In this document: positions 1 to 11,835 of the stretch, piece after piece
Layout of the letters: every line of letters starts with the position of its first letter
Position numbering within the stretch: the stretch's first letter is position 1
NCBI RefSeq assembly: GCF_041260155.1
Contig: NC_091931.1
Location: 27,607,654 to 27,671,653, forward strand
DNA from: Ptychodera flava
Taxonomy: Eukaryota > Hemichordata > Enteropneusta > Ptychoderidae
Reading direction: 5' to 3'
Length of the DNA: 64,000 nt
Notes under the pieces: generated by a model
What the model saw: the letters and a program-made list of their open reading frames with translations, nothing else
What the model was told of the DNA's origin: nothing
Database searches by the model: none
Made by a program: the position numbers and the translations under genes

Positions 1-2277
1 TTCACAACATCCCAACGATTTTCCCAAAGAAGTGCGATGACGGTGATATTGTGTGGCCACAAAATGCCAATACACGTCGACGAAGTGTTGTCAGACGAGG
101 GTTGTCGAAGTGGTCACCCCTTTCTGTTAACAATAACAACAACAACGAGACAAGTACAAGTAGTGGGATGTTGACGTTGACGGAGAAGTTGGAGTATTTG
201 AAGCGAAAGGAGCTTACGGAAAATAATGAGGTAAAATTTAGCCATTTCGTCGTGTTTTTTGAGATTTGGCAATACAGTGCATGTAAAACTAGATACTCGA
301 AATGAAAAAAACCGTCGGCATTCCCAGCAAGCCGCAGATCGAGCCAGACTTCATTTACAAATGGCGTAAAAACTGACCGACACCTGTGCAGCCATGGGGG
401 CTAGATTATCTTTTCCACTCTCTAGAATGCAACGCATGGTAGTTACCGGAAAATGAACGGAAAAAAGAGCGTGTGTGCAGTGATATTTCTAGACCTGTAA
501 TATAGTTTCTTAGCGTTGGTTGTTGGGAGGGAATCCCATGTTGTTTTGGTAGTCCTGTGCGTCTAGTCTGGGGAATCCCCAGTTGATACAATGTTTTCTT
601 GAGGAGATACACTGTTGCAGCTACAGGTTGCGTCTGTCTGTTATGGCTATTTTTAGCTCACTGTTTATTTTAGTCGTTATATTGACCTTCTTTCAACCTT
701 GTTTCAGCGCAAGAACAGAGGGGAGAAATCACCAAAGTTGTCAACCAAGTTGGCAAGTTTACAAGCCAAGGAAGATAAGGAACCAGATGGGGTAAGACGA
801 TGACTATTTGCTGTTTCAAGTATTTCAGATCATCATGTCACAATAATGCCAGTGAGTAATATGTGATTGTGAAATGATTTGTATAAGGTCAATTTAGCAT
901 GTTGTTACCTGCAATAATTGTAGCCACTGATATGTGCAATGACTTCTTATTGCTGTCCAGTATATTGAAGCTAGGCATTGATCAAAACAGTTTGTTCCAG
1001 TAGTAGAACTCTTGTTTGTCCTTGGGTGAAAATACTTTGTGAAAAAATGCCATTGCTAATAGACAAGTGAATTGAAAATTGGAATTTCTAATTCATTAAT
1101 AGACAGGTTGGTATGTAGTTGATATAAGCTTACCTTCTGAAATAAAACTTACTCCGAATTATGAATAAACATTGGCTGTGAATTAATTTGATATCATTTG
1201 TTACAGGTAGCTACAAGTTCTGTTTCTGGGACTAAAACAAAAGCTGCAAACAGATTAGAAGAGTTGCAAAGACAATTACAAGAGGAAAAAGCGAAAAATA
1301 AGAGACTTGAACAGCAATTAGAAATTGAACGTTTTGGTTTGAGGAGATTTATGTGTAGCAATGAGGATTTTAAGTTTTACACTGGATTACCAGATTACTT
1401 TTGTTTTCTTGCTGTTTTTGATTTTTTAAATACAGATGGGAAATTACATTATTGGGGTTCTAGTTGTAAAGGTAACGCTCCTTCTTATGTTACACCAAGG
1501 GGGAAAGAGAGGAGTTTGGCAGCCGTTGATGAGCTATTTCTTACACTGAATAAGCTTCGCCAAGCATACCTTGAAAAAGATCTGGCTCATAGATTTCATG
1601 TTTCTGAATCAACAGTAAGTAGAATATTCTCAACCTGGATCAATATCATGTATAGTAAATTCTCCCAACTCCCTATTTGGCCATCATCAAATTTTGTTCG
1701 TTCTAAAATTCCCAATGTTTTTAGTTCTCTAGGTTACGAAGATACATTTTTAATCGTAGATTGTACAGAAATTTTCATTGAACATCCAAGCAGTTTAGCC
1801 TTACAGAGCATCACATTTTCAAAGTATAAAAATAATCATACTGCTAAGGGTCTGGCTGGCATTTTACCGCATGGACCAGTAGCCTTCATATCTGATTTAT
1901 ATGCTGGGTCAGTTTCAGACAAAGAGCTAACTGAGAAATGTGGCTTGGTGGAGAAATTTTCTGAATTACCTGGTGTACATGTAATGGCTGACAAAGGTTT
2001 TGAAGTACAAGAGTTGTTTGATTCTGTTGGTGTACGTGTAAACCACCCTCCTTTTTTAAGAGGATGTAGTCAGATGACCATCAGTCAAGAAACTGAAACA
2101 CGAAGAATTGCTCGTCTGAGAATTCATGTTGAAAGAGCCATCGAGAGAGTTAAAAATTTTAGAATATTGCAAATGACAATTCCAATCACTTTATGTAGAC
2201 AATTAAATGAAATATGGCATGTTTGTTGTCACCTGACAAATTTTCTACCGCCTCTCATTGATGATCGTAGTGACTAA
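1..2277 (+). CDS. ISL2EU transposase (THAP, coiled coil, DDE), 5' partial
   Basis: This is the enzyme that cuts and moves the element. Visible exons are 3-230, 708-791 and 1207-2277, all joined in phase 0 at GT/AG sites; the 5' exon is cut by the window edge. The first exon opens with HNIPTIFP, which matches the end of a THAP zinc finger (usual form AVPTLF). Exon 3 starts with a basic coiled coil (EELQRQLQEEKAKNKRLEQQ), then a helix-turn-helix stretch (KDLAHRFHVSESTVSRIF), then the DDE_4 nuclease. The likely catalytic residues are D in VDCTEIF, D in FISDLYAGS and E in HVERAIERVKNFRI. Exon 3 is open for 356 codons with no stop, so the copy may be young. It has an unbroken frame in the visible part, unlike its partner gene. 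Confidence 0.85.
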
Positions 2278-2747
2278 GGTAAATGACGTCATTCCTGTGT
2301 CAGCAAGGTGTCTAAATTCTAAATTAATATTTACAATAATACACATTTACATTAATGTAATAATTCAATAATTTATTGCAATTTATATATAAAGAATTTG
2401 AACATGAATTATTTATTAAAATTGTATTTATCATATAATAAATAGTATTTACATAGTTTTCAACCTTAAATATAAATAATAACTAAATATTTACCACTAA
2501 ATTTGAGTGTATGGGTCATTTGTTACCATAGACTAGCTTATTTCTGAATTTTTCTTTTCTATAATAATTTTGCATTTATGGTAAAAAGCAGTTTGCACTG
2601 TTGTATGATGGTAAAATGTGATGTCTGTTTAGTGGTCACCATTATATGACAAAATTGAATGATGTCAGTTCAATTTTAAAAATTTTGAATGTATCCAAAG
2701 TATACAGATAATTCTGAAATATAACATGGATCAGCACTGACAGATTT
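2278..2747. other. AT-rich spacer between convergent transposon genes
   Basis: This is the shared 3' region of the two ISL2EU genes. It is strongly AT-rich, with several AATAAA-like strings on both strands around 2340-2460 that could serve as poly(A) signals. No coding pattern was seen. Confidence 0.4.
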
Positions 2748-5700
2748 TCACACTTTACTCATCAGTATCCCTTGTGGCCAATGCAGGCAAAATATAGGTA
2801 AAATAAAATTCCCCAAAGTTGGTAGCATTTCCCCCCACAAAAATGGATCTTTGTGAATCCTCTCAACAGCAAAACCACATGGTGACCACACAACTAATCA
2901 CACCAATCTAGCCCACATACATAAAGCTGGCCCTGTATCTGGTAATAATATTTATGATTTCTTCTCAATTTAAGCTTACTGTTGGGAAGTCAAAGAAAGT
3001 ATCAGGCATTTTGGAAGCTTCATCTGGTGTATATTTTGCATATTTTGACAAGGACTTGACTTCCACACAACCATGTTGGGCAATGTTAGCAATACCTGCT
3101 TGTTTAATAGTGACAAATCTATCCAAAGATGCACCAAGGAAAGGATAATTTGGATTGACAACTAATCCCATCTCTTTTGTTGTTACTATGTAGCCATTTT
3201 TTTCTACATCTTGTATATACTGTGCTAATGCAATACTCTCACTTTGTAGGCCCCATTTGGTATGTTTATTAGAAAAATTCTTTGGATTAATTATTCTATC
3301 AACTAAAATATCAGGGGGAAATTTTTGCCTACATACAACCTCTTTAAATTTACTGGCTGTGATTCTAAATTTACGATATGCATGCCATTTTGGATTTCTA
3401 TACTGACCCTGTGTTGACATTTCTATTGCATGTGACTCATCAATACTGCTGATGTTTACTTTGGATTCATAAAAATCAAATTCATTTTCATCAACATTAA
3501 AAACTAAAGGTTGACTGCTAAAGTGGACATTTGTACCTGACTTCACACCAGTATCACCAGAATTATCATCTGTATTTCCTTGCAAAACACCTTTCACTGT
3601 GCATGATTTGTCAACCTGAACTTGGTGTGTATTATGACTGGGAGGCTCACAATTATTAGAGTACAATATCTCAACAAGATGGGTGGATCTTGCACAGGCA
3701 CTTAAAAAGTCTGCAAGTTTTTGAACTTTGTCCTTTGTCACAGTTTTCTCTTCTGTTGGGCATGCGTTGTAATCATCTTTTCTTTTCCGAGGTCGGTATA
3801 TTTTATCTGAATTGCAGTCTCGTTCATAGTCATACTTTATCCAATCAATTGAGTCAAATTTGACAGCTGTGTTGCCATAAACACTAGGGTGGTGGTGGGT
3901 TTGTAATTTCTCAGTGCTTGTTGTAGTTTCAGGTATCTCATTCAAACCACATCTTTGAAAATCCATAACAGAAAAAACAGTGGCAGCCACATGTTTACAA
4001 TACCCACCCACACCTGCCTTACAAACACATTTACCACCTAGTATTTTACCGGTGTCCTTATGAACTATAATTAAGGTGGAGTACTGTTTACTTAGAGGCA
4101 CTGGTTTGTCAGTCTTTGCATATGACTTAACAACCATTGACTTTATAAGTAGAGCTGTTTGGTCTTCACTGTCATGTAAGAAAATGTTCCTGACATGGTT
4201 ACTTTTGTAAAAGTTCCACCCACTGTCCCTGTGTTTCCTAGCTGTACTGAGGCAGTTGTCACACTTGAAATAAAATAATCAAAAATGCTGCTATCTGTGA
4301 GGTCAGGAAGACTACTCAGATTCCTGGTCCATCCACCTGCTGGAGGGTATGTCAGCAAAGACTCCACAGTGTTTGTTGAGACTGGTACATGGTTAGCTTC
4401 AGTACTATGTTCTCCATCAGGATCAAATAGGTATTGGTCATCCCATCCATGACCAATATACAGGTACACCCTATGACAATAGAAAACACAGTATGAGTTC
4501 AATTATAATTAGTTGATTGGGTGAAAAATTGAAATATTTGAAATTATTTACTGCATAAGGGCCTGGATAGAATTAACCATGGTAGGGCTGGTGCTTTTGA
4601 AATTTTAAAAGTAGTGACTCTCCCTCCCCAAAGTTCTTACACTAAGAAAAGGTCCTCCCTGAACACTGTTCATGAAAAATGGTGAACTCCAATGTGTCTC
4701 TATTAGTGCTACTTACACCAAACTTCAATCACACACCAACTATATTACTATTATTATTATTGTTATTGAGTACTATTAAATACAATGCAGTGTTAATCAT
4801 TCTGTGAGAAAATTTTAAATAAGGAGTACATAGAAGATATGAAAAGTATGCATGCTAACAAAATGCTGTGATTTGGTGGTGTTTTAATATAAAATATTTG
4901 TATTCCAATCATAATTATTTATTATTCTAATGCATTTTAGAGTGTATGAAGTTATTATCATCCTAGCAGGTTTACAAAAATATGTTAACAAAATGCGATT
5001 CTGTGGCTTTTCTATTATTTAAACTGTATGTTAGGTATTGTGATGAAAGTAATAGTAAGAGTCAAGGGGGGTTCCCTATTTACCTTGGGAAATATTGAAA
5101 TATTCTAACAGAAATATGGTTTTGTAAAGTCCGTTCATGAAAAATGGTGAAATGGTGAATCTCCACTAAATAATAAATGCTTGCACAAAATTTAGTAACC
5201 CCCTTAATGCTTGCATGAAGGATAGTGACCATCTTCCAAATCGCACCAGCCAAATACCCCCCCCCCCCCCGGTTAATTCTGTCCGTGCCCTATAAGGTCA
5301 TTCAAATGTCAGGGAATCCCTGGACTCATTGACCGAAAGGTGGAATACACAGACTCATTTTACAGTTGGACGCTTGTCACACCACCACTACCAACTATCA
5401 TCGCTCCTCACTATAGTCTCTGTAGGATTATATTGTCATGGCAGTGATGTGGAGAGCACCAAACGTCTAAATTTAAAAGAGCCCGTTCCACTTTCCACCA
5501 CGCACCATGGCCATTGAGTGCGCAATTTCTACCGTGCATGATGACGCGACATTTACGGAAATTACAGATTTCTGTTGAGATACCACTGCCAAAGATGCAT
5601 TACATGTAATACTGGACGTGACCAATGTCTGTCTTTGATAAACAGAAAGAAATACTTAGCTTCAATGAGTCTGCATAGCTTCGTAATCCAGACATTACAC

Positions 5701-6537
5701 TCTGAGTCTGACTCAGACTAGTGACTTGGCTAACCAAGTTATCAATGAAAGACCAAACTGAAAGCATATCACTAGCGGTATAAAGCAACATATTTGGTAT
5801 CCGATGCCAGTCGTTTCGATGATATCCTGGTTTAAGGCGGATATTTCCGAAAATTCAAACTAGCTACGAAATCAAGACGAAGTGGAGACACTGCATTGTC
5901 GCCATTTTATAAGTTTTTCGGACATGCGCCGTCGTCGGCGGAAAGTTTCTATGGCTCTTCCAATATGCAAACACATCCTCACTTTTCACGTTCAATTATA
6001 CTTCGTACTATTATGCAGTTGGATTCAGTGATGGGGAGGGAGGGAGTATGGTATTTTCATCGATACTACACACAAAGTCGTGACGTTACGAAGGTTCGCG
6101 TCAGTGTAGTTATCTATCTGCGGATCCTGACTGCTTGTTGCCGCTTGCAAGTCTCTATCGCAACGTATTTCACCGTGCCGACTTAGTCAGCAAATGTACA
6201 TAGATCCATAATATTTATCGTACCTATTAGGTTTTTTGTCGTTGAATAAATAGATTTAGGAATTTGATGTTTCCTTACTATTTGAAAAAAATTCTGTTCA
6301 TAATTCTTTAGCGACGAATCGCTCTTATTGAACCACACGTAGCCTACACGAGACTTCAAAAGCTGCAAGTTGTAAAAATCAACTTTTATGAAATTTTAAT
6401 TACCTTTCAACAAGTTCTCGCTTGTTCCCTCGTAGACTTGCACCTTTCCTGCATCTGAGCCACCTCTTCAATTCTGGAATGGTCAATTCTTCAGGTTTGC
6501 GACCATTTAAGTTTGTACCAGGGATTGCAGACGACAT
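2748..6537 (-). pseudogene. ISL2EU second gene: SAP + SWIM + YqaJ nuclease, frameshifted
   Basis: Exon 1 is 6537-6404: its ATG is followed by a SAP DNA-binding motif (ELTIPELKRWLRCRKG, then RGNKRELVER). It splices in phase 2 over a 1.9 kb intron to exon 2, which starts at 4470 (VYLYIGHGWDDQYL). Exon 2 carries a SWIM zinc-binding motif (CVCKAGVGGYCKHVAA) and a YqaJ/lambda-exonuclease domain: WHAYRKFRITASKF, GLQSESIALAQYI, FLGASLDRF, CVEVKS and, after a shift, YYYQIQGQLY and VVWSPCGFAVERIHKDP. The end is near 2748. At least three single-base frame changes are visible, near 4263, 2970 and 2895, so this copy is probably dead. The family role is unproven; an exonuclease that processes DNA ends during transposition is an inference. 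Confidence 0.8.
4503..6403. other. Intron of the YqaJ gene, no other gene seen
   Basis: This covers most of the 4471-6403 intron. It holds a C-run at 5261-5271 and short open frames that lack any family motif. Nothing else was recognised. Confidence 0.5.
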
Positions 6538-6649
6538 GTTTGCTTATGAATATGTATGTAAAAGTTTACAAATGGCTACCCTAGCAACGCCTTGTACCCC
6601 TGAGGACAACAATGCATTGCGGCCGTGACGTCATCGCCATCTTTATGCA

Positions 6650-8660
6650 AATCGGCCATTAAAAAATAATAAAGCCCCAGGTCATGATGGTATACCTACT
6701 GAATGTTGGAAACATGCACCTGTAGAAATCTTTGATATGCTGCACATACTTTATAATGAAATCTTTGACCATGGAATCTTTCCTCAGGAGTGGGCAATTG
6801 GGTTAATAAGTCCTATACATAAGAAGGGGAATAAAGACCTCCCAAGTAATTATCGTGGAATTATGCTTCTTAATGTGATAAGTAAAGTGTATACAAATAT
6901 TTTATCTGATAGATTAACCCATTGGCTTAATGAGTATAATGAGATCATTGAACCACAGAGTGGCTTTAGAAAGAAGAGAAGCACTCTTGATAATATATTT
7001 ATTTTACGTACCCTTATTGAAAAGTATGTTTTTCATTTAAAAAGTCGTTTGTACTGTGCATTTATTGACTATGAAAAGGCGTTTGATAGAGTCCATCACT
7101 ACACGTTGTTCTATAAACTTGCCAAAAAAGGGATGAGGGGTATATTTTTGGCATCTTTATATTCTATGTACACACATGTTAAAGCTGCAGTTAAAACCCC
7201 ACGTGGTGTGACAGAGTTTTAGGATTGCAGCAGGGGTCAGTTATCTCCCCGCTTTTGTTTTGCTTTTATATAAATGATATTTAGGAAGCCGTTAAACAGG
7301 GTACAGAAACGGTTGTGTATGCAAATATGATGAAACTCTTTTATTTGTTATATGCTGATGACCTTGTCTTATACAGTAGCTCTCCAATTGGTTTGCAGCG
7401 TCTTCTAAATAGAAATCTGATTATTGTAAGAAATGGAGAAGGACTGTGAATCTTACCAAAACCAAAATTAGAGCGTTTCATAAAGCTGGTGGCCTAAAGA
7501 AAAGTGATAAATGGTTCTGGAATGGCCAAAAAATTGAAATTGTTTCAAAATATAACTATTTAGGTGTAATGTTTTCCAGCTCTGGTGTTTGGTTTCAAGC
7601 ACAAAAATTTATCTCAGAACAGGCTAGAAAAGCTTTGTACTCTCTTGAAAGTAATCTTTATAAACTGGATGGATTACATCCAGACATTTCTTTTAGGGTG
7701 TTTGATTGTAAAATACTCCCAATTTTACTCTATGGTAGTGCGATATGGGGAACACATGACTCTTTAGATGTGGAAAAGATTCATCATAGATTTTGTAAGT
7801 TTGTTTTAGGAGTGCGTACAAATGCTACAAATTCTGCAGTAAGAGGTGAGCTAGGGAGACACCCTGTTCGAATGTATATTTGTTTAGATATTCTTCGTTT
7901 TTGGTTTAAATGTATTCACACTGATTCACCAGAGATTGTCAAAGATTGCTATAGATACCAATATGATAGGGCAGAAAAAGGGTTTAACTGCTGGGGATAT
8001 TTTGTGAAAAACTTGTTATGTAAATTTGGATTTGCAGATGTATGGGATAATCAGCATTCAGTTAATAGCAGTCTTTTTTACTACAGTTTAAACAGAGATG
8101 TTTAGATATATCTATTCAGGATTGGCACGCTGAAGTTACTAGTAGTTCGAAACTAAAAACTTACTGTAAATTTAAGAATGCTTTGATATGTGAGAAGTAT
8201 TTAAGGTGTATTAATGATTCCTTTTATAGACTAGCCCTGTCTAGATTTAGATTGTCATCACATGACCTTAATATTGAAGAGGGAAGGAAACATGGGATTC
8301 CATATGAACAGAGACTGTGCCCATTTCAATGTAACTCTATTGAGGATGAATTTCATTTTCTTTTAATTTGCCCAAACTATCAAGATATAAGACACAGATT
8401 TATTCCAAAATTCTACTACTCCCCAGCATGTGAATGGAAATTTATTTTGCTCCTTCAAACAGATAAGTCACACACATTAGAGAATCTTGGTAGATACCTT
8501 TTTTATTCTTTCAAAAAACGAAAACAGCTTTTGATCGATATTACTGAGTCTGTAACAGCCTAGATAAGACCTCAAGTGACTGTAAAACTTTTGAAATGTA
8601 TGTATTGTACTCGAAAGGCCTGTGGCCTATTATAGTACTGAATAAAGTTGATTGATACTT
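6650..8660 (+). mobile_element. 5'-truncated LINE with reverse transcriptase
   Basis: The sequence begins inside the RT domain (APGHDGIPTECWKH). It continues with FPQEWAIGLISPIHKKGN, NYRGIMLLNVISKV, QSGFRKKRSTLDN and CAFIDYEKAFDRV, then the catalytic LLYADDLVLYS near 7350, and the thumb and C-terminal regions. A C-terminal cysteine/histidine motif (CPFQCNSIEDEFHFLLICP) lies at about 8320-8380. There is no endonuclease domain, so it is a typical 5'-truncated copy. The frame is broken between 7222 and 7446 and again near 8105. The 3' UTR ends with GAATAAAGTTGATTGAT, and no long poly(A) follows. The clade is uncertain; a member of the I/Jockey/CR1-like non-LTR groups is likely. It abuts the presumed right end of the ISL2EU element. 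Confidence 0.85.
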
Positions 8661-8794
8661 GGCACAAGTCTGTGAATAAAAAAAAACTAATTTAGTGAAT
8701 GCGATGTAGTCGATTAAAGGTATACAGTCACTTGTTATGTAAATATGCCCATATAGGGTCAAAGGGACGTTCCTTGGTATTGAAATTACCCAAG

Positions 8795-8875
8795 TGAGGG
8801 CAACCTAAAATGACATACACGTTAGACATTTTAGACACGTTAGCTCCGTGAATCTTAGGTCGGCACGTTATACGA
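8795..8875 (-). repeat. Inverted monomer of the adjacent 117-bp repeat
   Basis: CCTAAAATGACATACACGTT and the following bases are the reverse complement of the core of the array that starts at 8925. The pair can form a long stem. This monomer is more diverged than those in the array. Confidence 0.65.
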
Positions 8876-8924
8876 TCTTTCTCAAGGTTCACGTGATGGC
8901 CTACAAACACGGTAAGGTCTACCT

Positions 8925-9586
8925 CTATCATGCCAATCGTGCAAACCTATCTTGTATCGTGCAGACCTAACGTGTACGGACCTAACGTGTCTAAAATGTC
9001 TAACGTGCATGTCATTTTAGGTTCTCCACATGAGTCAAAATCTATCATGCCAATCATGCAAACCTATCGTGTATCGTGCAAACCTAACGTGTATGGACCT
9101 AACGTGTCTAAAATGTCTAACGTGTATGTCATTTTAGGTTCTCCACATGACTCCAATTTCTATCATGCCAATCATGCAAACCTATCGTGTATCGTGCAAA
9201 CCTAACGTGTACGGACCTAACGTGTCTAAATGTCTAACGTGTATGTCATTTTAGGTTCTCAACATGGGTCAAAATCTACCATGCCAATCATGCTAACCTA
9301 ACGTGTAACGTGTAAACCTAACGTGTACATACCTAACGTGCATGTCATTTTAGGTTCTCCACATGAGTCTAAATCTATCATGCCAATCGTGCAAACCTAT
9401 CGTGTATCGTGCAAACCTAACGTCTACGGCCTAACGTGTCTAAAATGTCTAACGTGCATGTCATTTTAGGTTCTAAACACGGGTCAAAATCTATCATGCC
9501 AATCGTGCAAACCTATCGTGTATCGTGCAAACCTAACGTGTACACACCTAACGTGTCTAAAATGTCTAACGTGCATGTCATTGGAC
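8925..9586 (+). repeat. Tandem array, about 117 bp x 6
   Basis: Monomers start at 8925, 9042, 9160, 9276, 9375 and 9491. Each starts CTATCATGCCAATC, contains the word CCTAACGTG two or three times, and ends near GTCATTTTAGGTTCTC. One unit is about 18 bp shorter. The open frame through this region is a by-product of the repeat and is not a gene. Confidence 0.9.
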
Positions 9587-10442
9587 CATAAGTACGCACA
9601 CGGTATTGAACGAGGTTTTTCCTGGGGCTGTGGGTCGGACGCGCGGGCGTCAGAAATGTATCTGCCAGTAAGGCGACAATTTGCTTGAACGACCAGGTAA
9701 ATATTAATTAAAGGAAAGGGCAGCAAGTTGTTTACTTATAACATAAAGAGTAGAAGCAAGACTTTAATTTCGATGCTCATGTACTTATAGTACACACACT
9801 TCTCCTACATGTTTATATAGAATAATGCTGCCTCCGCAGCCCAGGCATGTTGAAGTTCCGTGGAATATCAATTTTCAGGAGTAAGTGGTAGTGAATTTCT
9901 TCGATAATTTGCACGTGCACTTTCTGAGGAAAAATTGAAAATAATCAAGTTGAAAGGCTAAAACTTTAAGCAACGTGTATGTGAAATTTATACGAATTTA
10001 AATATTAAGACTGGTCGGCGGTGACCTAGAAATCAGATTTTTGTCAATATAGCTACACAAAGACAGAAAGAAGAGAGAAAGAAACAAAGAAAGACAGAAA
10101 GAAAGAAAGACAGTAAGAATATACCTTTTAGCCCACGTGTTCACATACTTGAGCTAATGTCGCACCGACATCTGTCGTCTGTCTTTCTGTTGGCGCGACA
10201 TCTCAAGACTGGTATTGGAATGAAGTCCATCACATGCATTCTGTTTAGGAATGGCAAAAAGCGACTAGTTTTGATAGGTAAGGCTTGCGTAGTTTTGCCT
10301 ATTAGCATAATTAGTGATTTATTAGAAAAAAATCTGATATACATGGAGAACCTGAACGACTTCACACAATTTGATGAGATTTGCTATAAATATTGATCAC
10401 ATTAGGATATATCAACCATGAAAGCTATTAAGGAGAAAAATA
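9587..10442. other. Unassigned spacer with a purine-rich tract
   Basis: A GA-rich strand-biased tract (repeats of AGAAAGAAAGACAG type) lies at about 10060-10112. A GC-rich patch is at 9620-9655. No gene was recognised. Confidence 0.5.
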
Positions 10443-11245
10443 ATTACTAATTTTCATATTTAGTGAACTTTCCTAATTAGGGATATATACTTTGATTGGC
10501 TCAACCAAAGTTGATGAAACTTAGTATGCATCAAAGATACTATGGTCTTATATCATTGTTAGTTATTCGGCATTTTTACTTCCGCTAATTACTAAGTTGC
10601 ATATTCAACGATCTTTCCTTATTGGGGATCTATATCTGGATTAATTTTATTAAAGTCGACGAAACTTGCTGTGTACGTTGAAGATTCTCTCATATGATAA
10701 AATGACATTTATTGTAGACTTTTACTCCAGCTGTTAAAAGTTTTCATATTTAACAAACTTTACAGATTAAGGATGTATATCTGAATTGACTCGGTCTAAG
10801 TTGACGAAAATTGTACATTAAAAATGCTATGGTATAACATTATTGAAAGGCCTTTAGCATTTTTATTTCAGCTAATTACTAATTTACATATTTAATGAAC
10901 TTTCCTAATTTGTTATATACCTGAATAGACTTAATCAAAGTTCATGAAACATGCTATGTACATTGAAGATAGTATGAGATCACATTATTGAAAATCATTA
11001 AGCATTTTGACAGCAGATAATTATTAATTTGCATGTTTTATGAACTTTCCTGCTTAGGGATATCTGGATATACATGATCAAAATTGACCAAGCTTGCTAT
11101 GTACATTGAAGATACTATGGTACAACGTTATTGAAAACATTTACCATCTTTACTTCAATTTTAATTACTAATTCCATATTTAACGAATTTTCCTGATTAG
11201 GATCTATATCTGAAGACACGACAAAACTAGACGAATCTTATATAA
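10443..11245 (+). repeat. Degenerate tandem array, about 145 bp x 5.5
   Basis: Units start at about 10443, 10588, 10733, 10875, 11020 and 11164. The unit pattern is ATTACTAATTT-CATATTTAA-GAACTTTCCT, then GATATATATCTGAAT, AAAGTTGATGAAACTTGCTA, TGTACATTGAAGATACTATG and ATTATTGAAA. Copies have many substitutions but almost constant length, which suggests an old array. Confidence 0.85.
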
Positions 11246-11835
11246 TGAAACACGAGAGCAGTTTCAGTTCATGTCAGTTCATGTATGAGTTTTTGCACAG
11301 GCGCGGACAAAATTCAGAGGCAAGCTCAATATTATGGATCGCGATTTCATCTCCTGTAATTTTTCTGCATGTGACATTTGTAGTTTGTTTTCTTACGGCT
11401 TATTTAGAGTAATGCAAGCTTTTACGCGAGCCATAGACATAGTCTTGCTTCGAATACAGTTAACTGGAAATATTCCAGCTTTGGTCGCGACGAGGTGATA
11501 CTATGTCACTTCAAACATCGTACTAATAATGAGATTCACTTTGTTCCGTATTTGCTCCGTCATGTAGAGACGAACATTGTTGTTTAATCGTAGAGAGCGT
11601 GGAGTTAGAGTGATACAGTAACCTTGAATCCTTGCTGCGCAGCTCCGTGCGGACGGTGTGCGTGTGACACGAGACCCCTTGTTTGCTCAGTTCAACGAGG
11701 CGTGTAGCTTTGTGTCCTGCCAAAGGTCAAAACATCAGCTGCCCGTGGTTTGTCCCGTGGTTAGGTCACACAGCCTGTATCTGCTGGTTTCTCGGTCTCC
11801 GGACACTTTAATGACACCATGCGCACGGTGTAGAC
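11246..11835 (+). promoter_or_regulatory. Probable promoter / 5' UTR region of the gene at 11836
   Basis: Base composition changes here from AT-rich repeat to a CpG-containing, GC-richer stretch (11600-11830) just before the start codon, as expected for a promoter and leader. No TATA box was fixed. The call rests on position and composition only. Confidence 0.35.

Larger units (their letters stand above)
1..6640. mobile_element. ISL2EU-type DNA transposon, left end outside window
   Basis: Two convergent genes make up this element: a THAP/DDE transposase on + (up to 2277) and a SAP-SWIM-YqaJ gene on - (6537 down to about 2748). That pair of genes is, as I recall, the signature of ISL2EU elements in the IS5/PIF-Harbinger group. 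The left end lies before base 1, because only the tail of the THAP domain is present. The right end is not defined; it must lie beyond 6537 and before or at the LINE that starts near 6650, so 6640 is only a guess. No terminal inverted repeat can be checked because one end is missing. Confidence 0.75.

Noticed and set aside
2965-3000. Splice donor (GTAAGC) at the end of the YqaJ frame
   Set aside because: A shifted frame continues at once into KYYYQIQGQLY, so a small indel explains the break better than an intron.
8930-9205. 91-codon open frame with internal repeats
   Set aside because: It exists only because the 117-bp DNA repeat is a multiple of three; other units break it.
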